Of a DNA stretch of 60,420 nucleotides, positions 8,449 through 16,180 are shown one piece after another (position 1 is the first letter of the stretch; each line of letters starts with the position of its first letter). Source of the DNA: Deltaproteobacteria bacterium (GTDB taxonomy: Bacteria > Myxococcota_A > Polyangia > Polyangiales > Sandaracinaceae). The notes beneath the pieces were generated by a model. That model was not told where the DNA came from and ran no database searches. It worked only from the letters and a program-made list of their open reading frames with translations. Location: positions 1 through 60,420 of the forward strand of contig JAFLCL010000021.1 in assembly GCA_017303575.1 (NCBI GenBank), read 5' to 3'. The translations under genes and the position numbers were made by a program.

Positions 8449-10377
8449 TCACGCGTCGAGCCCGAACGTGGAGTCGTCGTAGAGGCGATCGAGCTGACCC
8501 GCGTAGGTCTTCTCGACCTCCTTGCGTCGGACCTTCATCGTGGGCGTGAGCTCGCCGGCTTCTTGGCTGAAGTCGCGATCGATCAAGAAGAAGCGGCGCA
8601 CCTGCTCGACCTGCGCGAGCTTGGCGTTGCCTCGCTTCACCGCGGCGCGGATGCGCTCCTTGAACTCGGGGTGCGCGACGATCGGGGCCATCGCGTCGGC
8701 GAGCGCCTTCGTGCGGCCGGTCGGGTTCGCGAGCAGCTCCTTCTGTCGCGCGTCGATCACGTCCTTGGTGCAGAGCCCGCGCGGAAGGCCCCACTCGAGC
8801 GTCTCGATCGGGCTCGGCGCGACGATGGCAGACACGAAGTTCCGCTTGTCGCCGTGCGCGAGCACGTGGCTGATGATCGCGTCCTCTTCCTTGATCGCCT
8901 TCTCGATGTTGGCGGGCGCGAGGTTCTTTCCGCCGGCGGTGATGATGAGGTGCTTCTTGCGATCGGTGATGCGGAGGTAGCCGTCGGCGTCGACCTTGCC
9001 CACGTCCCCCGAGTGCAGCCATCCACCCTCGAGCGCCTCGGCGGTGGCCGTGGGGTTCTTGAAGTAGCCCTGGAACACGAAGGGCCCGCGCATGAGCACC
9101 TCGCCGTCCTCGGCGATCTTGCATTCCATCGGCGCGATGAGCCGACCCACGGTGCCGAGCTTCACGTCACCGGGGCGGTTGAGGTGCGTGACGACGGTCG
9201 CCTCCGTCATGCCGTACGCCTCGTAGATCGGCAGGCCCGCGGCCCAGAAGAACTCGAGGATCGTCATCGAGGTGGGCGCCGCGCCCGTGACCATCATGCG
9301 GATGCGGCCACCGAACACGTCGCGGATGCGCTTGAAGAACAGTGCGTCCGCGAGCGCGAAGCGCGCGTCGAGCATCGGCGGCACACGCTCGCCCGCGAGC
9401 TGCTTGCGCATGCGCTCGACGCCCGTGGCCACGCCCCAGTGGAAGATGCGCTGGAGGGCCTTGGGGCGCTTCTCGATCTCGGAGTAGATGCGCGCGTGCG
9501 CCTTCTCGAAGATGCGCGGCACGCTGCCGAACACGGTCGGACGCACAGCCTTGAGGTCGTCGAGCACCGTCGCTGTGCTCTCGGCGTACGCGCCCGGCAC
9601 GCCCGCCGACACGCGACCATAGAAGCCGAGGATGCGCTCGGCCGAGTGCGCCATCGGGAGGAAGTTGAGCGAGAGATCGCTCTGGAGGAGGCGCTGCTGC
9701 GTCTCGCTCGCTTCGAGCAGCGTCAGCACGTTGCCGTGCGAGATCATCGCGCCCTTCGGCGGTCCGGTGGTGCCCGAGGTGTAGATGAGCAGCGCGAGCT
9801 CCTCGCGCTTGCGGGCGGACGCGAGCGCTTCGATCTCCGTGTCGGTGAGCGGCTCACCCGCGAGCACCGAGGGCGACTTCACGCGGGGATCACGATCCTT
9901 GAACTTCGTGTAGGCAGCGTCGCTCCACGGGACGATCGCCACGACGGAGGGCACGTCCTTCGCGGCGGCGAGCGCGGTCTCGATCTCGCCGTCTTCGTCG
10001 ACGATCACGACCTTCGTGTCGGCGTTCTCGAGCAGATACCTCACCTGCTCGACGGTCTGCTTCGGGTAGATGCCGAAGCTCACGAGCGTCGCGAGCTGCG
10101 CGCCGAGATCGTAGGTGGCCCACGGCGCCTGCGTCGGCCCACAGATCGCGACGCGATCGCCCGGCTGGCAGTACGCGAGCAAGCCCTTCGCGACGCGCGC
10201 CGAGGTTCGGTACGCCTCGCTCCACGTGATCGGCGTGAACACGCCGCTGCGCTTCTCGAAGAACGCGGGCGCGCCCGCGCTCCGCGCCGCGCGCAGCCGG
10301 AACATGTCGCCGATCGTTCGCGCGTTCGCCGCCGTGCCGCGCGCGGGGATCGACGGTCCTTCGAACAAGAGGGTCAT
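8449..10377 (-). CDS. Long-chain acyl-CoA synthetase (AMP-forming)
   Basis: The 642-residue product is a full-length adenylate-forming enzyme of the FadD15-like group. It has the phosphate-binding loop YTSGTTGPPKGA at residues 199-210, the YGMTEA motif, the LHSGDVGKVDADGYLRITDR hinge region and a KNLAPANIE segment near the C-terminus. It activates fatty acids to acyl-CoA using ATP. A GAGGAGCGG ribosome-binding site precedes ATG 10377. It may feed the beta-oxidation enzyme encoded at 45930-48299, although the two are far apart. It is divergent from the Cys-rich protein gene across 124 bp. Confidence 0.92.
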   Translation of the reverse strand: MTLLFEGPSIPARGTAANARTIGDMFRLRAARSAGAPAFFEKRSGVFTPITWSEAYRTSARVAKGLLAYCQPGDRVAICGPTQAPWATYDLGAQLATLVSFGIYPKQTVEQVRYLLENADTKVVIVDEDGEIETALAAAKDVPSVVAIVPWSDAAYTKFKDRDPRVKSPSVLAGEPLTDTEIEALASARKREELALLIYTSGTTGPPKGAMISHGNVLTLLEASETQQRLLQSDLSLNFLPMAHSAERILGFYGRVSAGVPGAYAESTATVLDDLKAVRPTVFGSVPRIFEKAHARIYSEIEKRPKALQRIFHWGVATGVERMRKQLAGERVPPMLDARFALADALFFKRIRDVFGGRIRMMVTGAAPTSMTILEFFWAAGLPIYEAYGMTEATVVTHLNRPGDVKLGTVGRLIAPMECKIAEDGEVLMRGPFVFQGYFKNPTATAEALEGGWLHSGDVGKVDADGYLRITDRKKHLIITAGGKNLAPANIEKAIKEEDAIISHVLAHGDKRNFVSAIVAPSPIETLEWGLPRGLCTKDVIDARQKELLANPTGRTKALADAMAPIVAHPEFKERIRAAVKRGNAKLAQVEQVRRFFLIDRDFSQEAGELTPTMKVRRKEVEKTYAGQLDRLYDDSTFGLDA

Positions 10378-10501
10378 GCGGTCCGCTCCTCGCGCGAGAG
10401 CTTCTCACGCCTCGTGTGGGATCGATGGCCTGTAATGAAGCGAAGGCCTCCGCGTCAGCAGGGACGAAGCCGGTCACAACCCCCGGCCGAGGAGCGAACC
10501 C

Positions 10502-10654
10502 ATGACGACGAACGAGACGAAGAAGACCCAGAGCTGTGGCTGCACGACCGCGCGCGAGCGAGCGCGAGAGACCGCGCCGCGCTGCGCCTGTGGCGACACC
10601 TGCCGCTGTGGCGAGCAGTGCACCTGCGAGGGCTGTAGCCATCGCAAGGGCTGA
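10502..10654 (+). CDS. Small metallothionein-like Cys-rich protein
   Basis: A 50-codon gene starts at ATG 10502 with a good GAGGAG ribosome-binding site at about 10490. The product has nine cysteines: CGC at 12-14, CAC at 28-30, CRC at 34-36, CTC at 40-42 and Cys45, plus one histidine (His47). The C-x-C spacing and lack of hydrophobic core are typical of metallothioneins, which bind Cu, Zn or Cd. The neighbouring sigma factor also carries a cysteine-rich metal-sensor-like tail, supporting a metal-response role. It does not match a particular metallothionein family that I recognise. Codon use is in line with its neighbours. Confidence 0.75.
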   Translation: MTTNETKKTQSCGCTTARERARETAPRCACGDTCRCGEQCTCEGCSHRKG

Positions 10655-10660
10655 CCCGAC

Positions 10661-10690
10661 CGAGGAGCCTGGCGGTCGCTCGGCTCCTCG
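10661..10690 (+). terminator. Hairpin between the Cys-rich protein and sigma factor genes
   Basis: The arms CGAGGAGCC (10661-10669) and GGCTCCTCG (10682-10690) are perfectly complementary over 9 bp around a 12-nt loop, followed by a pyrimidine-rich CTCCTTTC. It begins 6 bp after the stop codon of the Cys-rich gene. It could end that transcript or act as an attenuator before the sigma factor gene. The following T content is weak for an intrinsic terminator. Confidence 0.5.
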
Positions 10691-10716
10691 CTCCTTTCGA
10701 CGCATAGGATGGTGCG

Positions 10717-11244
10717 ATGACGAGCCTCTCCCCGCTCACCGATCGTCGCGACGAGCTCGTCGCTTTCGTCGAGAAGCGCGTGAACGATCGCGCGCTGGCC
10801 GAGGATCTCGTGCAGAGCGCGTATGCGCGCGCGATCGGTGCGATCGACTCGCTGCGCGACGAGCGCGCGGTGCTCGCGTGGTTCTATCGCGGGCTGCGCA
10901 ATGCGATCACGGACCGGTACCGTCGGCATGACGTCGAGCGTCGCGCGCTCGAGTCGTTCGCCGCCGAGCTCGACGAGCGCATCGATACGATGGACGCCGC
11001 GCCCACGAGCGTGTGTCGCTGCGTCCTCCGGGTCGCCGAAGGCCTCAAGCCCGAGTACACCGAAGCGCTCCAGCGGATCGACGTGGAGGGCGACGCGGTG
11101 AAGGCGTTCGCAGAGGCGCACGGCATCACGAAGAGCAACGCCGGCGTCCGCATCTTCCGCGCGCGCGAAGCCCTCAGGCGCGGCCTGCTCGCCGCGTGCG
11201 GCGCATGCGCGACGAGCGGCTGCACCGACTGCACCTGCTCGTAG
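10717..11244 (+). CDS. ECF sigma factor with Cys-rich C-terminal tail (CorE-like)
   Basis: The 175-residue protein has a sigma-2 region at about 10-75 (AEDLVQSAYARA, then WFYRGLRNAITDRYRR) and a sigma-4 region at about 105-158 (LKPEYTEALQRIDVEG, KSNAGVRIFRAREALRR). Two cysteines lie in the linker (C100-R-C102) and five in the tail (161, 164, 169, 172, 174; CGAC...CTDCTC). No anti-sigma gene is adjacent. This layout matches CorE-type sigma factors (ECF44), first described in Myxococcus xanthus, in which the Cys-rich domain senses metal redox state directly. Which metal is sensed here cannot be predicted. It follows a metallothionein-like gene by 62 bp. Confidence 0.88.
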   Translation: MTSLSPLTDRRDELVAFVEKRVNDRALAEDLVQSAYARAIGAIDSLRDERAVLAWFYRGLRNAITDRYRRHDVERRALESFAAELDERIDTMDAAPTSVCRCVLRVAEGLKPEYTEALQRIDVEGDAVKAFAEAHGITKSNAGVRIFRAREALRRGLLAACGACATSGCTDCTCS

Positions 11245-11250
11245 TGACGA

Positions 11251-12951
11251 TCAGGGCGCGGGCGACTCGAGCGTGTTGGGCGGCACCTGCGGGAGCGCGA
11301 GGTCTTCGCCGCGCGGGTAGACCCACATCACGTCGGTCCACACCACACCGCCGCGCTGGAGCACGAAGCGCTGCGCGGGCTCGACGGATCCATCGGGGTT
11401 CATGAGGCGGTGATCGCGCACCATGCCCTCGAGCAGGTAGTCGGTGAACTCGCCCGCGTGGAGCACGCCGTCGTGCGGCTTGTAGTCGGCCTCGCCGAGC
11501 ACGCCGCGGCGGAGGTACCAGCTGAGGTAGCCGCCCGCGCGGCGGGGCTCGGCGGTGTCGCTGAGCACGTCTCCGTCGGACGAGAAGAGGCCCATGCGGC
11601 CGGGCGCGCGCACCCAGTCGTCGCCGAAGCCACCGGAGTGACACGTGTCGAGCGCGAGGATCACGTTCGCCGCGTGGATGTTCGAGAGCTCGGCCGCGAG
11701 GTCGTTGTCGGTGACCGCGCCGTCGAAGAGCACGATCGTCTCGTCGAGGCCGTCGAGCTCGCTCGTGTCGCCCTGCGCGACCGGCTGCACGTTGCCGTGG
11801 CCCGAGAAGAACACGAGCACCACGTCGTTCGGCTGCGCCCGACGCGCGAGCGTGCGCACACCCTCGAGGAACTGCGCGCGCGTGACCTGCGCGTCCGTCA
11901 GCACGATCTGCTCGTCCACACGCTGGAGGTGCGAGGCGCGCATCGCCTCACCGAGCAGCGTCGCGTCGTCCGCGCAGCCGTAGAGCTGCGCGTTGGACTG
12001 GTACGCCGTGATGCCGCCGTAGAGCCCGAGGATGCGGCCCTGTCCATCGGGCCCTGCGAAGGCGCCGCGCGGCACCGTCTCGCCCGCCACGTACGTGACC
12101 GGCGGCCGCATGCTCGTCGCGATCGCGAAGCTGCCGCGGCCCTGCGGCGCATAGCTCGAGACGACCACTTGGTAGGTCCCGCTCACGGGCGCGCTCAGCT
12201 CGACCGTGCTGTCGAGCGCGCGCTCGCTTCCATCGGCGCCGAGATCGTTCGCGTCGTCGTTGACCCACATCTGACCGCTCGGACCGATCACTGTCGCGAT
12301 GGTGTCGAACTCGCGCGAGGTCACGCGCACGCGGATCACCGCGCCGCCCTGCGCCTCGAAGCGATGGAACGATCGACCGGGAAACGCTGGATCGCTCGAC
12401 TGTCCGAGCTGCGACGTGATGCGCTGGCCCATCGCGATCGGCTCGCCCGTGCCCTCGTTCGGCGTGATCGCGAGCGCGTACTGACCGGTCTGCCCGATCG
12501 GTGCCGTCGTCACGGTGAGCACGTAGTCGCCCGACACCTCGGGGACGTACTCGAGCAGCGCGTCGAGCGTGTGGGGGAACGCGTCGTCGTTCATCAGCTC
12601 GAAGCCGTCGGGGCCCTCGAGGCGCAGCATCGGATCGAAGCCCTCGTAGGACGGCACGTGGAAGCGCAGGCGTGCGCCAGCCACGAGCGAGAGCGCGTAG
12701 CGATGGACGAAGCGGCCCGAGTCGTCGCGCTCGCCCGGATCGCTCGGACCCGGTCCGAGCATCGCGTTCACCGTCGTGCCAGTCGGTCCGAGCGCGAGCG
12801 GGCGCGGACCCATGGGCGCGTCAGGGGACGTGGGTGTGCGGTCGATGGCGACGATCGTGCTCTCGTCGGCGGCCGGAGCCGCGCCGCACGAAGGCGAGAG
12901 GAGGGAGACGATGGCGGTGGCGAGGAGTGACGTACGGGCGCTGACGTGCAT
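11251..12951 (-). CDS. Secreted caspase-like (peptidase C14) protein with two PPC-type domains
   Basis: The 566-residue product has an N-terminal signal sequence with a weak lipobox (LLSPSC, Cys22). Two beta-rich domains of the bacterial pre-peptidase C-terminal type follow at about 65-160 and 175-285 (FHVPSYEGFDPMLRLEGPDG; SREFDTIATVIGPSG). A caspase-fold domain spans about 303-500, with catalytic His385 in VFFSGHGN and Cys437 in ALDTCHSGG. The dyad is intact, so it should be an active Arg/Lys- or Asp-directed cysteine protease, exported to the periplasm or cell surface. PPC domains placed in front of the protease are notable. It converges on the sigma factor gene with 6 bp between stops and is divergent from the MocR gene. 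Confidence 0.85.
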   Translation of the reverse strand: MHVSARTSLLATAIVSLLSPSCGAAPAADESTIVAIDRTPTSPDAPMGPRPLALGPTGTTVNAMLGPGPSDPGERDDSGRFVHRYALSLVAGARLRFHVPSYEGFDPMLRLEGPDGFELMNDDAFPHTLDALLEYVPEVSGDYVLTVTTAPIGQTGQYALAITPNEGTGEPIAMGQRITSQLGQSSDPAFPGRSFHRFEAQGGAVIRVRVTSREFDTIATVIGPSGQMWVNDDANDLGADGSERALDSTVELSAPVSGTYQVVVSSYAPQGRGSFAIATSMRPPVTYVAGETVPRGAFAGPDGQGRILGLYGGITAYQSNAQLYGCADDATLLGEAMRASHLQRVDEQIVLTDAQVTRAQFLEGVRTLARRAQPNDVVLVFFSGHGNVQPVAQGDTSELDGLDETIVLFDGAVTDNDLAAELSNIHAANVILALDTCHSGGFGDDWVRAPGRMGLFSSDGDVLSDTAEPRRAGGYLSWYLRRGVLGEADYKPHDGVLHAGEFTDYLLEGMVRDHRLMNPDGSVEPAQRFVLQRGGVVWTDVMWVYPRGEDLALPQVPPNTLESPAP

Positions 12952-13088
12952 ACGACGCGAAGCGTAATCGGGAGCGAGCGCGGGGGTCTACGCGCGATCT
13001 CTCGACGCCCGTCGTGCGCGAGCCCGGCGGCCCGAGGCGATGCGAGATCTCCGGCCGAGGGTCGGACCGGGGCGTTGGTCTCTGGATT

Positions 13089-13115
13089 GGTACGCACTTG
13101 GACTACGATGGTCCA
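13089..13115. promoter_or_regulatory. Helically phased half-sites upstream of the MocR gene, candidate operator
   Basis: Three related elements occur: GGTAC (13089-13093), GGACT (13100-13104) and GGTCC (13110-13114), starting 11 and 10 bp apart, about one helical turn. The last two also form the inverted repeat TGGAC-N7-GTCCA (13099-13115). MocR-type regulators commonly bind phased direct repeats near their own promoter. The site is 58 bp upstream of the MocR start and in the divergent region shared with the caspase-like gene. Confidence 0.3.
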
Positions 13116-13172
13116 TTCCGGCCGCGGCGCGCGGACGTCGCGCGCGGGCTGGTCATCGAGGACGGTCCAGCC

Positions 13173-14786
13173 ATGACGCGACGTGGATCCAAGAACGCTG
13201 CTCCGAGCACCGCCCGACCCAAGAGCCGCTCGCTCGGCCTCTCGCTCGATCCCGACGACGCGCGCTCGCTCTACCAGCAGCTCTTCGACGAGATCGTGTC
13301 GCGCATCTCGACGAGCGCGTTCCCACCCGGCTTCCGCCTACCGCCGACGAGGCAGCTCTCGGAGGAGCTCGATGTCCACCGGAACACCGTGGTGCGCGCG
13401 TACCGCGATCTCGAGGAGGCAGGCTTCGTCGAGTCCACCGTGGGGCGCGGCACCTTCGTGAAGGCGCTGCCGCGCGCGAGCGCTGCGAGCCCGCGTGTGA
13501 CGGCGACGCCTGCGAGCACGAGCGAAGCGACGCCGCCCAGCACGCCCTTGCCGTGGGCCTCGCTGCTCGCGGAGCGCGCGACGAGCGAGCCGATCCGACG
13601 CATCGCGCGGCGCACCAAGCGGCCCTTGTTCGGGCCTGCGATCGATCTCTCGCGCCTCCAGCCGGGCCCCGATCTCCTGCCGACCAAGCTGCTCACGCGC
13701 TGCATGGAGCACGTGCTCGATCGATCGGGCGGACGCGCGCTCGGCTACGCACCGCTCGAGGGCGCTGCGAGCCTGCGTGAGCAGATCGCCGCGGATCTCG
13801 CGCGTCAGGGCGTGCCCGCGTCGGCCGACGACGTGATCGTCACGAGCGGCAGCCAGCAGGCGCTCGACGTGATCGTGCGCGCGCTCGTCGACCCGGGCGA
13901 CACCGTGCTCGTGCAGGCCCCCACGTATGGCGGCGCGCTCCAGATCTTCGCGGCCGCGGGCGCGCGCGTCGAAGGCCTCCCCAACGACGCCGATGGACCG
14001 CTCGTGCCGACCGCCGCGCGCGGTCGACCCAAGCTCGTTTACTTGATGCCCAACCACGCGAACCCCACGGGCGGCTGCATCAGCGAGCAGCGTCGTCACG
14101 AGCTCGTGGCCTGGGCGCGCGGGCGTGGCGTGCCGATCGTCGAGGACGACTACGCGGAGGACCTCGAGCTCGACGCGCTGCCCACGCCGCCCGCGATGCG
14201 CGCGCTCGACGGCGAGGTGCTCTACACGTCGAGCTTCAGCAAGCGCCTCGTGCCCGCGCTGCGCATCGGCTTCGTGCTCGCGCCCGAGCCGCTGCGACCG
14301 ACGCTCGCGGCGCTCCAGCACACCTCGAGCCTCGGCACGTCGCTCCTCTTGCAGCTCACGCTCGCCGAGCTGCTCGAGCGCGGCTATGGGCGCGCGCACG
14401 CGGCGCGTATGCGCGAGATCTACCGTTCACGACGCGACGCGCTGTGCGACTCACTGGAGAAGCACCTCGACGGACGCGTGATCGTGCCGCGCCCTGCGCG
14501 CGGCGTGACGGCCTGGCTCCCGCTGCCGGGCGCGATCGATCTCGAGTCCTTGGGCGAAACCGCGCGCCGCGAGGGCGTGCTGGTGGCCACCGGTGATCTC
14601 TTCGCCGGCGCGCGCACCGATCCGGAGCCCGACGCGCACGGCGTGCGCCTCGCGTACTGCTTCGAGCCCGAGGACCGCTTGATCGAAGGCGCCCGTCGCT
14701 TCGTAAAAGCGCTCGATCAGCTGTGGCCGCAGTCAGCGAGCAAGCGCGGCAAGCAGCGCAACGAAGGCGAAGGCGCGCTCGTCTGA
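13173..14786 (+). CDS. MocR/GabR-family regulator (GntR helix-turn-helix plus aminotransferase-like domain)
   Basis: The product (537 residues from ATG 13173) has a GntR-type winged helix at about 35-105: LYQQLFDEIVSRI, RLPPTRQLSEELDVHRNTVV and GFVESTVGRGTFV. An aminotransferase-fold domain spans about 180-530, with MPNHANPTGG, the PLP-contacting EDDYAED and the PLP lysine Lys357 in TSSFSKRL. MocR proteins bind PLP and an amine or amino acid and control genes of vitamin B6, GABA or taurine metabolism. The frame is open further upstream to 13014, but ATG 13173 fits the usual family length better. No metabolic target is adjacent, so the ligand is unclear. Confidence 0.88.
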   Translation: MTRRGSKNAAPSTARPKSRSLGLSLDPDDARSLYQQLFDEIVSRISTSAFPPGFRLPPTRQLSEELDVHRNTVVRAYRDLEEAGFVESTVGRGTFVKALPRASAASPRVTATPASTSEATPPSTPLPWASLLAERATSEPIRRIARRTKRPLFGPAIDLSRLQPGPDLLPTKLLTRCMEHVLDRSGGRALGYAPLEGAASLREQIAADLARQGVPASADDVIVTSGSQQALDVIVRALVDPGDTVLVQAPTYGGALQIFAAAGARVEGLPNDADGPLVPTAARGRPKLVYLMPNHANPTGGCISEQRRHELVAWARGRGVPIVEDDYAEDLELDALPTPPAMRALDGEVLYTSSFSKRLVPALRIGFVLAPEPLRPTLAALQHTSSLGTSLLLQLTLAELLERGYGRAHAARMREIYRSRRDALCDSLEKHLDGRVIVPRPARGVTAWLPLPGAIDLESLGETARREGVLVATGDLFAGARTDPEPDAHGVRLAYCFEPEDRLIEGARRFVKALDQLWPQSASKRGKQRNEGEGALV

Positions 14787-14790
14787 CCGC

Positions 14791-16176
14791 TCAGTCGTTC
14801 GTGTCGGGGCCGAACGCGTCGGGGACGCGGAAGGCGTCGGGACCGAACGCGTCGGGCTGGAGGAACGCGTCGCGGCCTGCGTCGGGGGGAGAGGCGAACG
14901 CATCGTCCGTCACGAACGCATCGACGGCATTTCCGGCGTCTTGGAAGAGCACGCCAGCGTCGTTGAGGCACTGGTTCAGCACGGGCGAACCAGGCGTGAG
15001 CCCTGCCACCCGCAGTCGCGATCCGTAGAACGTGACGCCGAGGCTCAGCGCGTCGCACTCGAGGATCGGATCGCCCGTCTCGGGCGGCTGACGACGGAGG
15101 TCGGCGATGCGGCCGAGCTGTCCTTCGAGGATCGTGTACTCGCGCGTGCCGCGGCAGATCCCGATGTTCTCGGCGGTGCTGAGCAGATCGATGATGCTCC
15201 AACGACCGGCGACGCTGACCGTGGCGAGATCGCCGCTCTCGCCGAGCACCCCGACCGCGATCGCGTCGGTGAGGCGCACGAGGACGCCCACGTCCATCGC
15301 GGGGAAGAGGATGTCGATGCCAGACGGAAGGCGCGTGACGAAGACGCCGTCGCGCACGTAGGCGTTGTCGTCGCGGATGATCGGACGGCCGAGATCACCA
15401 CCGACGTACGAGTCGTCGCGCACCCACGACCAGTCCTCGCCGTTCCACGCGGGAAGAGGCGCGGCCTCGCCAGCGATGCGCACGTCGCGCGGGCCGCGGA
15501 TGTCGACCACCGGCGGCATGTCCGGAGACGCACCTTGCGCGCTGGTGGTGAACACGCTCGTGGTGATCACGACGTCGATGCGCGCGTCGTTCGGCGTGCC
15601 GTTCCAACCCGTGACGCGGATGAGCGGCAGGCCATAGCCCTCCTCTTGCGCCATGCGCGCCGTGGTCTCGAGGCCCGGCACCGTGAGCTCGACGAGCGGG
15701 TAGAGATCCTTGCCGAAGACGTTGTCGATGCCCTCCATGCCGTCGAGCGCGGGGCGTACGCCCGACGCTGGTGGCGTGCACTCGGTGTCGTAGTCGGGGC
15801 GCTGCGTGTAGCGGTTGTCGAGGTCGAAGCCGATGTTCGCCCACTCGTCGCCCTGGCTGAGCACGACCTGGCGCAGGCCCCAGATCACCTCGCCGTTGTC
15901 GACACCATCGTCCGGTGCGCTCGGACGCGTAGGCGGCTGACGCGAGCCCGTCATCTGCGGTCCCGCGTCGAGATCGGCGTCCATGCCGGTCGGCGGTCCT
16001 GCGTCTACTTCTGCACCGACGAGGGACGGATCGTAGACGACGCAGCCCGTGGCCGTGGCTCCGACGACGAAGGACCCGCACACGCCGAAGGCACACGTGA
16101 TCGCGCGCCGCGACGCACGCGATCGATCGTCGTGCTGGATCTTCGAAGGGCTCGTGCGCATCGGCATCTGGGTCAC
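14791..16176 (-). CDS. Lipoprotein with C-terminal Asp-Ala-Phe repeats
   Basis: The start is GTG 16176, 4 bp after the kinase stop; ATG 16167 or 16161 are alternatives. The 461-residue product has a lipobox ATGC (Cys45), preceded by a long positively charged leader, then a short Asp/Ala/Pro linker. A folded region of unknown type follows, with repeated Val-Asp-Ile/Val segments and several WNG and GW motifs. The last 45 residues are a low-complexity tail of PDAF/DAF units. In other lipoproteins of this window such Asp/Ala tracts sit right after the lipobox, so a second tract at the C-terminus is odd. It is the last gene of the TPR-kinase-lipoprotein operon, suggesting a link to that signalling unit. 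No enzyme motif is seen. Confidence 0.78.
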   Translation of the reverse strand: MTQMPMRTSPSKIQHDDRSRASRRAITCAFGVCGSFVVGATATGCVVYDPSLVGAEVDAGPPTGMDADLDAGPQMTGSRQPPTRPSAPDDGVDNGEVIWGLRQVVLSQGDEWANIGFDLDNRYTQRPDYDTECTPPASGVRPALDGMEGIDNVFGKDLYPLVELTVPGLETTARMAQEEGYGLPLIRVTGWNGTPNDARIDVVITTSVFTTSAQGASPDMPPVVDIRGPRDVRIAGEAAPLPAWNGEDWSWVRDDSYVGGDLGRPIIRDDNAYVRDGVFVTRLPSGIDILFPAMDVGVLVRLTDAIAVGVLGESGDLATVSVAGRWSIIDLLSTAENIGICRGTREYTILEGQLGRIADLRRQPPETGDPILECDALSLGVTFYGSRLRVAGLTPGSPVLNQCLNDAGVLFQDAGNAVDAFVTDDAFASPPDAGRDAFLQPDAFGPDAFRVPDAFGPDTND

Positions 16177-16180
16177 GCGT

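Noticed and set aside
14784..14793. Palindromic look at convergent stops (for example CTGA-N4-TCAG)
   Set aside because: A TGA facing a TCA on the other strand creates short symmetry by necessity; no functional meaning is needed.
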